64,000 bases of DNA from CAYQTO01 sp964420455. Its GTDB lineage: Bacteria > Sumerlaeota > Sumerlaeia > SLMS01. The notes below the pieces were generated by a model. The model saw only the letters and a program-made list of their open reading frames with translations. It was not told the DNA's origin and did no database searches. The stretch's first letter is position 1. Every line of letters starts with the position of its first letter. Location of the stretch: NCBI GenBank assembly GCA_964420455.1, contig CAYQTO010000002.1, positions 14,745-78,744 of the forward strand, in the 5' to 3' direction. A program made the position numbers and the translations under genes. This document shows, piece by piece, positions 1-8,675 of this stretch.

Positions 1-2070
1 GATGCGATCATCGTGGCGGAGAATATATACGCCAGGTTCGAGCAGGGCATGCCCCCCCATGCGGCCGCGGTGGAGGGCGCCCAGGAGGTGGCCCAGCCGG
101 TTCTCGCCACCGGGCTGACGACGATGGCGGCCTTCGCCCCGCTCGCCTACGCGGAGGGCGTCCTCGGCGACTTCTTCTTCGTGCTGCCGATCGTCGTCGT
201 CTCGGCGATCGGCCTCAGCGTCATCGACAGCTTCACCTTCCTGCCGTCGCACCTGGCGGAGCACGGGCGCAACGTCCGGAGACGGAAGCGGCAAGGGGAG
301 CCGTCGGGGTTTGTCTCCCGCACCTCCGGAGAGATCGCCCGCCTCCGCGAAAGCTGGTTCGGCGAGGGGCTCACGAACCGCTACGAGTGGTTCCTCCGGC
401 TCGCCCTCGAGTGGCGCTACGTCACCATCGCGGCGGCAGTCTCCGTGGGGCTCTTCACCGTGGCGCTCATTGCCGCCGGCTGGCTCCCCTTCGTTCTGAT
501 CCAGCGGCTCGACGCCGACACCCTCGTGGCCGAGGTGGAGATGACCAGCGGCACCCCGGCGGAGGAAACCGAGGCGGTGCTCGACCGCATGGCCTCAGAG
601 GCGCTCAAGTTCGGGGACGCCCGCACCGTCTATCAGGTTGTCGGCTTCCAGGAGGAGGCCGACGTGCAGGTGATTCCGGACCCGGCGGTCATCGGCGAGG
701 TGATCGTCGAGCTGTACGAGGTGGACGATCCGGAGAACCCGCGGGTGCGGCCAAGCCGGGAGATCCTCAACGAATGGCGCGAGGCGGTGGGGCCGGTACC
801 GGGTGCCCTCTCGGTGAAGTTCCGCGACCGTGCCGGCGGCCCGCCGGGCGCGGAGATTGAACTCAAGGTCAGCGCCCCCGACGACCGCGTCCTTCGCGAC
901 GTGGTCCTGTATATACGCGATCGCATGAACCAGTACGTCGGCGTCACCGACATCGAGGACGACGGCGGAAAGGGGAAGATGGAGCTCCGGCTGACCATGA
1001 GGCCGACGGCGCGGGCGGTGGGGTTGACGGAGTTGGACATCGCCCAGCAGGTCCGCAGTGGCTATTTCGGCTACGAGGCGCAGGTGCTCCAGCGTGATCG
1101 CGAGGAGGTCGAGGTGTGGGTCCGGCTCGACGCCGCCAGCCGCGCCCAACTGTCCGAGTTGCTGCGCCTGCGCCTGCTCACTCCCGCTGGCCATCGCGTT
1201 CCCCTCGGCGAGGTCGCCAACGTGGAACTCGGCCGCGGCGTCACCTCCATCACCCGCGTCGACGGCTTTCACACCACCACGATCACGGCGGATGTGGATT
1301 TCGCCCTCGCGAACACCGCCGAGGTCACCGCCGCCATGGAGGCCGAGTTCGCCGGCGAGCTCGAGGGCCAGCCCGCCCTCGACGATCTCTATCCGGGCGT
1401 CACCTTCTCCTTCGAGGGCGCCAAGAAGGAAACCAACGAGGGAGTCGGCTCCCTCCAAACCGGCTTCCTCTTCGCCCTCATCGCCATCTATTGCATCCTC
1501 GCCGTCCTCTTCAAGAGCTACCTCCAGCCCTTCATGGTCATGTGCATCATCCCCTTCGCGATTGTCGGGGCGTGCCTCGGGCATCTCGTGTATGGCTTCC
1601 TGCCGGGCCGCGAGGAATTGCCGATCACCTTCCTCTCGCTCATCGGCATGGTGGGTCTTTCCGGCATCGTCGTGAACGATTCACTCATCCTCGTCAGCTT
1701 CATCAACGAGACCCGGCGATCGAACCGCCATGGCCTGTTCGAGGCCGTGGTCGAAGCGGGCCGGCGCCGCTTTCGCCCCATCCTCCTCACCTCCGTCACC
1801 ACCGTCCTCGGCCTCTTTCCGCTCATGCTCGAGACCAGCTTCCAGGCCCAGTTCCTCATTCCGATGGCGATCTCCATTTCCTTCGGCCTCGCGCTGGCCA
1901 CCGTGCTGACGCTGCTGCTGCTGCCGTGCTTCTATCTGGTGCTCGAGGACCTGCGGACGGTCCTACACTGGCTGGTGACCGGTCGGTGGGAGGTCGTCCG
2001 CCTGACCCCTGCCGAGTTCCTCTCGCGCGAGAGCGGCGGCCTCATGGCCCCGTCCACCGACACCCCCTGA
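1..2070 (+). CDS. RND-family efflux permease, C-terminal part (5' end outside window)
   Basis: The frame is open from base 1 (reading DAIIVAENIY) and ends at 2070, so at least 689 residues of a protein of about 1,000 are present. It matches the inner-membrane permease of resistance-nodulation-division pumps, which use the proton gradient to expel small molecules through a tripartite complex with an adaptor and an outer-membrane channel. Visible are the end of the first membrane half (hydrophobic stretches within about residues 35-80), a large periplasmic loop, and the second set of membrane helices from about residue 480, including GLSGIVVNDSLILV and a final helix near residue 630. No adaptor or outer-membrane gene follows; dtd starts 20 bases downstream. 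Substrate unknown. The gene contains GTATATAC at 909, using the rare Ile codon ATA. Confidence 0.9.
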   Translation, partial: DAIIVAENIYARFEQGMPPHAAAVEGAQEVAQPVLATGLTTMAAFAPLAYAEGVLGDFFFVLPIVVVSAIGLSVIDSFTFLPSHLAEHGRNVRRRKRQGEPSGFVSRTSGEIARLRESWFGEGLTNRYEWFLRLALEWRYVTIAAAVSVGLFTVALIAAGWLPFVLIQRLDADTLVAEVEMTSGTPAEETEAVLDRMASEALKFGDARTVYQVVGFQEEADVQVIPDPAVIGEVIVELYEVDDPENPRVRPSREILNEWREAVGPVPGALSVKFRDRAGGPPGAEIELKVSAPDDRVLRDVVLYIRDRMNQYVGVTDIEDDGGKGKMELRLTMRPTARAVGLTELDIAQQVRSGYFGYEAQVLQRDREEVEVWVRLDAASRAQLSELLRLRLLTPAGHRVPLGEVANVELGRGVTSITRVDGFHTTTITADVDFALANTAEVTAAMEAEFAGELEGQPALDDLYPGVTFSFEGAKKETNEGVGSLQTGFLFALIAIYCILAVLFKSYLQPFMVMCIIPFAIVGACLGHLVYGFLPGREELPITFLSLIGMVGLSGIVVNDSLILVSFINETRRSNRHGLFEAVVEAGRRRFRPILLTSVTTVLGLFPLMLETSFQAQFLIPMAISISFGLALATVLTLLLLPCFYLVLEDLRTVLHWLVTGRWEVVRLTPAEFLSRESGGLMAPSTDTP

Positions 2071-2089
2071 ACGGAAGGCTGCCTGCCCC

Positions 2090-2551
2090 ATGCGCTTGCT
2101 GCTCCAGCGGGTCTCCCGCGCCCGCGTCACCGTCGACGGCGAGATGACCGGCGAGATCCGCCAGGGTCTCCTCGTCCTTGTTGGCCTCGGCGCGGCCGAT
2201 TCCGCCGCCCTCTTTCCCGCCGCCACCGAGAAGATGCTCAACCTGCGGATCTTCGCCGACGACGAGGGAAAGATGAACCGCTCGGTCCGCGACATCGGCG
2301 GTGGGGTGCTGCTCGTGTCGCAGTTCACGCTGTATGCGGACGCGCGCAAGGGCCGCCGGCCGTCGTATATACACGCCATGGCGCCGGCGGAGGCGGAACC
2401 GCTCTTTTCCGCCTTCCGCGAACACGTGTCCCGTGTCTATGCGGAGGGTGTCGTCGCAGGCGGCCGCTTCGGAGCGATGATGGATGTCGAGCTGGTGAAC
2501 GCCGGGCCGGTGACCATCTGGCTCGATAGCGCGGAGCTGGGCTGGGAGTGA
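2090..2551 (+). CDS. dtd: D-aminoacyl-tRNA deacylase
   Basis: Cytosolic proofreading enzyme that hydrolyses D-amino acids (and glycine) from mischarged tRNAs. The 153-residue length is typical of DTD. It begins MRLLLQRVSRARVTVDGE, has the family motif SQFTLYAD near residue 83, and ends with NAGPVTIWLDS, which carries the GPVT-type cross-subunit motif. The family usually has NDGPVT, so the Asp-to-Ala change beside it is a small deviation. It starts 20 bases after the RND permease stop and is probably co-transcribed. It converges on the minus-strand FAD oxidoreductase, whose stop lies 22 bases away. It carries GTATATAC at 2365, encoding Ser-Tyr-Ile-His with ATA. Confidence 0.93.
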   Translation: MRLLLQRVSRARVTVDGEMTGEIRQGLLVLVGLGAADSAALFPAATEKMLNLRIFADDEGKMNRSVRDIGGGVLLVSQFTLYADARKGRRPSYIHAMAPAEAEPLFSAFREHVSRVYAEGVVAGGRFGAMMDVELVNAGPVTIWLDSAELGWE

Positions 2552-2573
2552 GCGGGCGCGGACTCCCGGCGTG

Positions 2574-4016
2574 CTAGTCCACGATCCGGAATTGCTGGAA
2601 CCGCGGAACATCGTGATAGAACCGCGGGGCAAGACGGCTCCGCCCGGTGCCCACCACGGCCTCCGCGGCCCGGAACCCCATGTGGATCGAATGATCCATG
2701 TTGTTGTGGAGGAAGAGCCCCTGGCGCCCGACACTCAGGAGGCCCGGGAAGCCCTCGAGGTACCGAAGCACGGTGCGCAGGCGGCGTCTATACGCCAGGT
2801 CGTAGAACGGGTAGGTGAACGGAATCCGATGGACGAAGGTGCGGTCGATCTCGGCGGGATCGACCAGGCCGGTACGCTCGAGCCCCCGGAGCGTCGCCCG
2901 CGTCAGTTCCTCGTCGCTGCGGTTCCACGTCTCGTCGTTCCGGTGGCAGGTGATCTCGAGCACCAGCAGCGACCGGCCGTCGTCGCCCATCGACTCGTGG
3001 AAGTTCTTCGGCTCGTACCCGCGGTTGAAGACCGTGTCCTTTCCCGGGAAGTAAAGCCACTGGGCGTCGGTGACGCGCGGCCGGCGGACAATGACGCCCA
3101 CGAGGAAATTGGCGAGGTAGCGGAGCTGGCCGCGGACCTTCGCGACCTCCTCGTCGGGCCGCTGGGCCAGCAGCATCCGCAGCAGATCACTGACGGGAAT
3201 CGTGGAAACCACACGGTCGGCCACGAGGCTCTCCCGCTTGCCCGTCTCGCGATCGATGATCCCCACCCGGAAGGGCCCCTTGGCGAAGGGATGGAGCGAC
3301 ACGACCTCGCGGACGACGCGGATCTTCCCCCCGCGCTCCTCGACCCCCGCCCGCAACTTTCTCACGAGGTTTTCCACGCCCCCCGCGATGTAGAAGAACT
3401 CCTTCACCGCCGTCGGCTTGTCCTTCGGTTCGCCGACCACGAGCTTCTTGACGATCTGGTCGAGGCCGCCGGCGGAGACGCGCACCCGTGCCACGTCGCC
3501 ATGGAGCCGCGACGGCGCCGTCTTCCACACCTTTCGTGCGTAGGGGCCCACCAGCAGCCGGTACAGGTCCGGCCCGAAAGCGTCGACCATCAGCGACTCG
3601 AAGGAATCCTCGCTCCTGCCGTTCGACTGAAAGAGCGACGAGGCCTTGTTGGCGAGGTAGCTGATCCCGGCGTCGGCCACGCGGAGCACGCCGAGGTGGG
3701 GAACGATCTGGGCCGGGCGCGGCGGGTAGTCGATCCATCCCCCCTTGAGCCACATGCGCGAGACCCGGCGGACCGTCTCGAGCTCGTCTCCCACCAGGTC
3801 CCGCAGGAACGCCTTCACGTCGGCCAGTTCCGTGTAGATGCGGTGGGGCCCGAGGTCGGTCACCTGGCCGTCTACGGTGAGGGACCGTGCGAGCCCCCCG
3901 GGGCGCTCTTCCCGCTCCACGAGCGTCACGTCGAGCGTGGGGTCCGACTCCAGAAGCCGCCACGCCGTGGCCAGTCCACACACACCTGCACCGAGAATGA
4001 CAACACGCATGCCCAT
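2574..4016 (-). CDS. FAD-dependent amine-oxidase-fold oxidoreductase (protoporphyrinogen oxidase-like)
   Basis: A 480-residue flavoprotein. The N-terminus has the dinucleotide-binding fingerprint VVILGAGVCGLATAWRL followed by the acidic end of beta-2 (VEREERPGGLARS), typical of amine oxidase, protoporphyrinogen oxidase and UDP-galactopyranose mutase relatives. The C-terminus (GLLSVGRQGLFLHNNMDHSI, then a helix with GFRAAEAV) closes the FAD site. I place the start at the ATG at 4016, with a second ATG at 4010, because the open frame upstream is low-complexity and lacks the fold. The substrate cannot be told: relatives act on porphyrinogens, sugars or carotenoids, and there are no heme genes nearby. 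Next upstream on this strand is an unknown gene, 58 bases away. GTCTATAC at 2786 encodes Tyr-Arg-Arg using the rare codon AGA. Confidence 0.8.
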   Translation of the reverse strand: MGMRVVILGAGVCGLATAWRLLESDPTLDVTLVEREERPGGLARSLTVDGQVTDLGPHRIYTELADVKAFLRDLVGDELETVRRVSRMWLKGGWIDYPPRPAQIVPHLGVLRVADAGISYLANKASSLFQSNGRSEDSFESLMVDAFGPDLYRLLVGPYARKVWKTAPSRLHGDVARVRVSAGGLDQIVKKLVVGEPKDKPTAVKEFFYIAGGVENLVRKLRAGVEERGGKIRVVREVVSLHPFAKGPFRVGIIDRETGKRESLVADRVVSTIPVSDLLRMLLAQRPDEEVAKVRGQLRYLANFLVGVIVRRPRVTDAQWLYFPGKDTVFNRGYEPKNFHESMGDDGRSLLVLEITCHRNDETWNRSDEELTRATLRGLERTGLVDPAEIDRTFVHRIPFTYPFYDLAYRRRLRTVLRYLEGFPGLLSVGRQGLFLHNNMDHSIHMGFRAAEAVVGTGRSRLAPRFYHDVPRFQQFRIVD

Positions 4017-4074
4017 TACAGGTGAAACTGGCGGAGAAGGGGCGGAATCGCCAAGGGGATTTGGCGGTTGTGGG

Positions 4075-5250
4075 TCAGGCCTCGTGCCAACTGGCGGCGA
4101 GAATGGCGAGGCGGCGACGGCCCGGCTGAAGGCAGGCGAGGCCGAAATCGACCTCCGGCGAGACGAACCAGTCGTTCTCCGCCCGGAAGCCCACCCAGGA
4201 CGACTGCTCGGCAAACATCGACGTGCGCAGGGGAAGGTCCGGGCAGTCGGACCCTGCCATCACCGCGACCGTTTCCCACGCCTCGAGACGACCCCACGCG
4301 CCGTAGGACCCAAGGTGCCGCGTCGGCCCGTTGGCCGCCGCCTGGAAAAGGATCTGGAACGCATCCGCCGCCTCGAGCCGGTTGAAGACCACCTGGCTTT
4401 CGTCGACCTCGCTCAGGCAGAGCAGGCCAAGCGAGAGAAGCAGGAACGGCGTGACCTCGAAGGAAAGCAGGTCGCGGGAGAACTCGAAGAGTCGGGCCTC
4501 GATCACGCCCTGATTGCCTCCGCCCCAGTTATGGACCGCTTCGGCCATGTGCTCGGCGAGGAGATCCGTCGTCAGGTCGCGGAAATCCGGGACGGCGGTG
4601 GGCTGGGAATCGATGGGAGATCCCCCCGGAGGGCCTTCGAGGAGCCGACGCACATGGTAAAGGGATCCGCGGTGGTAGGTGGGCGCCTGCACAAGGGACT
4701 CGGTTTGAACCCGGACAATCGGCAGCTCCCGGAGCGGGTGGTTGCTCCGCTGCAGCCGGCGATGGAACCGGAGCAGGTTCTTGTCGCGCTCGCACGGGTA
4801 TCCGCGGATGACGAGCTCGTTAAGAAGAAGGGCGAAGAATTCAAAGAGACGGTCGTCGTCGCCGTGATCTTGAAAGAGCGTGAAGAGGAAGTGCTTGCCG
4901 AGGCCGCCGCCGAGGTAGGTGGCGACCCGGCGGAGTCGGCGGGCATGGACCTCGTTCATCGGCTTCAATGTTTCGCTGGTACAGGTGACGCGCTTGAGGA
5001 GGGCCTCGAGGAGGACGGGTTCGCGGGAGACGGCGATGGCGCGCTCGCATCGGAACCGCAGCAGGTCAACGAGTTGGTCGGAAAGGCCGCGGTTTGGCGC
5101 GCCCCCGTCGACCTCGTCGAGAACGTCCACCACATAATGCCCGTGACCGGTATCCACCCAGTCGTCGAGCTGGCGGTAGGCCCGGTCCAGGTCGCCGGTG
5201 CGGAACAAATCGCCGAAAAAGCCGTCGATGGGGTTTGTGGAGTGAGACAT
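4075..5250 (-). CDS. Conserved-looking protein of unknown function
   Basis: A 391-residue soluble protein with no signal peptide, membrane segment or motif that I recognise. The start is placed at the ATG at 5250 (MSHSTNPIDGFFGDL), since the longer upstream frame is Arg-rich and reads as out-of-frame coding shadow. It is mostly alpha-helical in character, with regular Leu/Ala-rich stretches (for example LLRFRCERAIAVSREPVLLE and LLSLGLLCLSEVDES), suggesting a helical-repeat or scaffold fold. The C-terminal part has several Trp residues. It lies upstream of the FAD oxidoreductase on the same strand, 58 bases away, and may form a two-gene unit with it. No function is assigned. Confidence 0.7.
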   Translation of the reverse strand: MSHSTNPIDGFFGDLFRTGDLDRAYRQLDDWVDTGHGHYVVDVLDEVDGGAPNRGLSDQLVDLLRFRCERAIAVSREPVLLEALLKRVTCTSETLKPMNEVHARRLRRVATYLGGGLGKHFLFTLFQDHGDDDRLFEFFALLLNELVIRGYPCERDKNLLRFHRRLQRSNHPLRELPIVRVQTESLVQAPTYHRGSLYHVRRLLEGPPGGSPIDSQPTAVPDFRDLTTDLLAEHMAEAVHNWGGGNQGVIEARLFEFSRDLLSFEVTPFLLLSLGLLCLSEVDESQVVFNRLEAADAFQILFQAAANGPTRHLGSYGAWGRLEAWETVAVMAGSDCPDLPLRTSMFAEQSSWVGFRAENDWFVSPEVDFGLACLQPGRRRLAILAASWHEA

Positions 5251-5413
5251 GGGGGGCTCCGCGACCGTTCGGTGTCGTGTCAGCGCGGCGCCCGTATCGG
5301 GAGCGTCGTGTGAGTGCAAGTTTACGACGCATGATCCACGCCGGGGCGCTTCGTACCGTTTCCCCCGTTGACCGCCTTCACTCCCCCGGGTCGCCCTTCC
5401 CACGACCCGTCTC

Positions 5414-7891
5414 ATGAACCTCCTCCGCCTTCTTCTTCCCGGGCTCCCGATTGTTCTCTTCGCGGTTCTCCTCGCCCCTGGCGTGGGGAACCTCGGGTTT
5501 CGCTGGGACGAATCCTTCGGCGAATCGGTCGCCTGGCGGACCGAGGCCGCCCGCCTCGCCCTCACGGGCGAGTTCCCCTTCTTCACCCACCGCGCCTACG
5601 GAGGCATGGCGCTCTTTTCCGTTCCCAATACCGGCGTCCTTTATCCGCCCAACTGGTTGTACCTGGTCTTCCCGCCGTGGATCTGGAATTTTCTTCTGTT
5701 TGGGCATGTTGTCGCCGGCGGGCTTGGGATGTTTGTCTACCTGCGGTCGCACCGGTTGCTGGTACCGGTGGCGGCGGTGGGGTCGTTTCTGTTCCTCGGC
5801 CAACAGCTGCTGCCGGTGCACTCGGCGCACATTCCCTTGCAGGAAACGGCCTTGCTGGCGCCGTGGGTGGTGCTGGCGGCGCGGTGGCTGTTGCGGGCGC
5901 CCGGCCCGCGGGGGGCCGCGGCGCTCGCCGTTGCCCTCGCGTTCCAGCAGGCCGCCGGCTACCAGCAACTCTTTCTCTACACGGTGCTTTGGATGGGGGT
6001 CGAATGGCTGGCGGCGCTGCTTCGGCCCGGGTCGCGCCGGCTCGCGGCGACCGCATGGCTCGCCACCGCAGGCGTCCTCGGCGTGCTCCTTCTTGCGGTC
6101 CAGACCATCGCGACCCTCGACCATGCGGCGCTGACCCATCGGGGCGATCACGCCCTTGGCGATGTCCTCGTCGGCAGTTTTCCCCCCGCCCACCTGGTGA
6201 CGTTCTTCTCGCCGCGAGCCCTCGGCGCGGGGGGGGTCTATATTGGCTCCGGCCCACCGTCCGAGGTCCTTGCCTTGATCCATCCGCTCGGGTGGGTGCT
6301 GGCGCTGTCGGCGGTCGGTGTCGCGGTGGCCCTGCCCCGATGGCGGACGGGCGGCCGTGCGCGTACCGCCCTTCTCTTTCTCGCCGGGTCGCTGGCGGCC
6401 CTCCTGCTCGCCTTCGGCGGCGAACATCCCCTCGTTCCTGCGATCATCGATCTGCCGCCGTTTCGGCTCTTTCGCATTCCCGCGCGCATTCTGTTTTTGG
6501 CAAACGGTCTCGCGGTGGTCGCCGGGTGCCTCGCCTTGCAGGGGCTGATGCGGGTGAATCTTCGGGGACGCCTTCTCATCCTTGGCGGGGCGTTGTTCTT
6601 TCTCGGGGGGACGACGCTGGGTGCCTTCGCCATCGACCAGTCGACCCTGCCCCACCCGGCGGCCCGCGGGGCGTCCTTGCTGGAGGTGGCAGCCACCGGC
6701 GCCTGGGCGCCCGACGAGGCAACCATCCTGCGGCTCGCGGAGGATGGCTTTGGTCCTGCCGTGCCTTGGCTTCTCGCACCCGCCAGCGCCCTCGCCGGGC
6801 TCCTCCTGCTGCTCGCCCTGGCGACGGTTGGCCGGCGGGCACTCCAGACCCTTGCCTGGGCCGCCGTACCGGTCCTCGCCCTCGAGGTTCACCTCCTCGT
6901 CGTCATGGCCCTTTTCGAGCCGGCCCCGTATAGACAGATGGATGTCTTCAACCACACCGAGGTCTTCCGGGCCGCGGGCGTGGCCGATTCCAATGACCGG
7001 TTCTTCGGCCTCCATCCCGCCATCGATGCCTTTCCCACCTCGGGTTACGCGCTTGCCAGCAACCTCTACACGGGGCAACTCAGCCTCGGTGGATGCAGCC
7101 CCATGAACCCCGGCCGCCTGCGCCACCTCCTCGGCATCGACGGCTACGGCACGGGACTCCTCGACGGGGAGTTCTACACAAATCCCTCCGCGTTCCGGCA
7201 CCTGGCGGTCCGCTGGATCGCCGTCGATGTGCATCGCCTCTCGCCAGAACGAGAGCCCCTGTACGGACGCTTCGCGGCGGACCAGGCGACCCTCGTCGCG
7301 GAGGACGGCTACCGCGCCCTTCACGAGCTGCGGGGAACGCGGCCGCGGTTTGACTGGGCCCGGCGCTGGCGCCCCGCCGAGCCCCCGGAGCTCGACCACC
7401 ACGTCCACGCCAATGATCCCGCAAGCACCGCCACGATCACCATCGTCGAGGACTTCCTTTGGCGTGAGATGCCGCCGGCGCTCGAGGACCTGCCCGCCCC
7501 GGCGCTCGAGGTCCTGCGCGACGGCGGCAGCCTCCAGCGCGTGCGCGTCGCATCGTCGGCCACCGGTGCGGTGCTTCTCGTCCGCGACCTCTACTGGCCC
7601 GGGTGGAAGTACCGGCTGCGGCCAGCCGGCGACACAGACGCCCCGTTTAGCCCCTGGGAGGACGTCGACCGCGCCAACGGCCTCGTGCGCTACGTCCCCG
7701 TCCCGGCGGGGGAGTGGATCGTCGAGATGCGCTACCGGCCCCCCCGGTTCGAGGAGGGCCTCGCCCTCAGCCTCGCCGCACTCGCCATCACCCTCGCGCT
7801 CGCCTTTCTCCCCGCCCGCATCCCGCCGTTGCGCCGCCACCCTCGCGGACCCATACGAAACACACCGCACCCGGAGTCCTCCTCCCCATGA
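5414..7891 (+). CDS. YfhO-family multi-spanning membrane protein
   Basis: An 825-residue integral membrane protein. The first half carries about ten hydrophobic helices and the family's early luminal loop (FRWDESFGESVAWRTEA, then YPPNWLYLVFPPW). The second half is a long extracytoplasmic region ending in the family's hallmark YWPGWKYR segment near residue 725 and one last helix near residue 785. YfhO proteins resemble GT-C glycosyltransferases and are linked to glycosylation of teichoic acids or other surface polymers; the function here is inferred from the family only. The stop codon overlaps the ATG of the SGNH hydrolase gene (ATGA at 7888), implying translational coupling and perhaps a joint role in building or trimming a surface glycan. 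GTATAGAC at 6928 encodes Pro-Tyr-Arg-Gln using AGA. Confidence 0.8.
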   Translation: MNLLRLLLPGLPIVLFAVLLAPGVGNLGFRWDESFGESVAWRTEAARLALTGEFPFFTHRAYGGMALFSVPNTGVLYPPNWLYLVFPPWIWNFLLFGHVVAGGLGMFVYLRSHRLLVPVAAVGSFLFLGQQLLPVHSAHIPLQETALLAPWVVLAARWLLRAPGPRGAAALAVALAFQQAAGYQQLFLYTVLWMGVEWLAALLRPGSRRLAATAWLATAGVLGVLLLAVQTIATLDHAALTHRGDHALGDVLVGSFPPAHLVTFFSPRALGAGGVYIGSGPPSEVLALIHPLGWVLALSAVGVAVALPRWRTGGRARTALLFLAGSLAALLLAFGGEHPLVPAIIDLPPFRLFRIPARILFLANGLAVVAGCLALQGLMRVNLRGRLLILGGALFFLGGTTLGAFAIDQSTLPHPAARGASLLEVAATGAWAPDEATILRLAEDGFGPAVPWLLAPASALAGLLLLLALATVGRRALQTLAWAAVPVLALEVHLLVVMALFEPAPYRQMDVFNHTEVFRAAGVADSNDRFFGLHPAIDAFPTSGYALASNLYTGQLSLGGCSPMNPGRLRHLLGIDGYGTGLLDGEFYTNPSAFRHLAVRWIAVDVHRLSPEREPLYGRFAADQATLVAEDGYRALHELRGTRPRFDWARRWRPAEPPELDHHVHANDPASTATITIVEDFLWREMPPALEDLPAPALEVLRDGGSLQRVRVASSATGAVLLVRDLYWPGWKYRLRPAGDTDAPFSPWEDVDRANGLVRYVPVPAGEWIVEMRYRPPRFEEGLALSLAALAITLALAFLPARIPPLRRHPRGPIRNTPHPESSSP

Positions 7892-8544
7892 CCGACAGCC
7901 TCGATCATTGGCGCACCGTCCGCCATACGCCCGGCCGCCACTTCACCGTCGTCTGCTTTGGCGATTCCAACACCGAGCAGCACGGCGGCACGGAGGGCCG
8001 GCTCAATTGGGTCGGCCTGCTGGCCCATGCGATTTTCAACGCGGGCAAGTGCGGCCAGTACACGGTGATCAACTCGGGGATCTGCGGCGACACGGCGGAG
8101 GGCGCCCTCCGGCGGCTCGACCGCGACGTCCTCCGCTTCCGGCCGGACCTCGTGATTCTCGCCTTTGGCATGAACGACTGGCGTCGATTCCCGCCGGAGA
8201 TCACCGCGGAGAACCACCGCGAGCTTGTTCGCCGCATTCAGGCCGCCGGGGCCTCGATCCTCCTCAGAATCCCGCAACCGGTGTATAAGGAGGGGGCGGA
8301 CGCGTGGGCGGACGAACCCGCTTTCCTCGCCACGGTGGAGGCCCTGCGCTCCGTCGCCGCGGAAATGAACCTTGCCTGTGTCGACCATTTCGCTCTGTGG
8401 ACGGCGCCGGGCCAGCCCCACACACCTGCCTATTACTCCCGCGACTGGCTCCACCCCAACTGGAACGGCCACCGGCGGTTCCTCGGCGAAATTGCTCCCG
8501 TTTTGGAAATTCCGGACAAATTCGACTGGGAATCGGCCAGCTGA
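7888..8544 (+). CDS. SGNH/GDSL-type hydrolase
   Basis: A 218-residue serine esterase or lipase of the SGNH superfamily. Block I is CFGDSNTEQHG (residues 23-33) with the nucleophile Ser, block II contains the conserved Gly in NSGICGDT, block III is FGMNDW with the conserved Asn, and block V is DWLHPNWNGH with the Asp-His pair. All catalytic residues are present. No signal peptide is visible, so it probably acts in the cytoplasm or is membrane-associated through its partner. The start is fixed by the four-base ATGA overlap with the YfhO-like gene; a longer frame exists but reads through the upstream gene. Substrate unknown; deacylation of a glycan or lipid intermediate is plausible from context. 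Confidence 0.85.
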   Translation: MTDSLDHWRTVRHTPGRHFTVVCFGDSNTEQHGGTEGRLNWVGLLAHAIFNAGKCGQYTVINSGICGDTAEGALRRLDRDVLRFRPDLVILAFGMNDWRRFPPEITAENHRELVRRIQAAGASILLRIPQPVYKEGADAWADEPAFLATVEALRSVAAEMNLACVDHFALWTAPGQPHTPAYYSRDWLHPNWNGHRRFLGEIAPVLEIPDKFDWESAS

Positions 8545-8675
8545 CCCGTCAACCGAAGACAAAATTCATGGGATCAAACCATTAAGGGTTGCCGTGGACG
8601 GGATTTCACCTAATCTCCGCCACAATATGGCCAACTGGGCTCCGGCCCAACCTACTCTGTAAGGAGACGCTCACG

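Noticed and set aside
2571..5313. Two long plus-strand open frames opposite the FAD oxidoreductase and its neighbour
   Set aside because: No motifs; the minus-strand products have a clear Rossmann fingerprint or coherent composition.
5378..7870. An 830-residue open frame on the minus strand opposite the YfhO-like gene
   Set aside because: Low-complexity Arg/Gly/Glu composition, no domain, and it mirrors the plus-strand gene codon for codon; typical antisense shadow in high-GC DNA.
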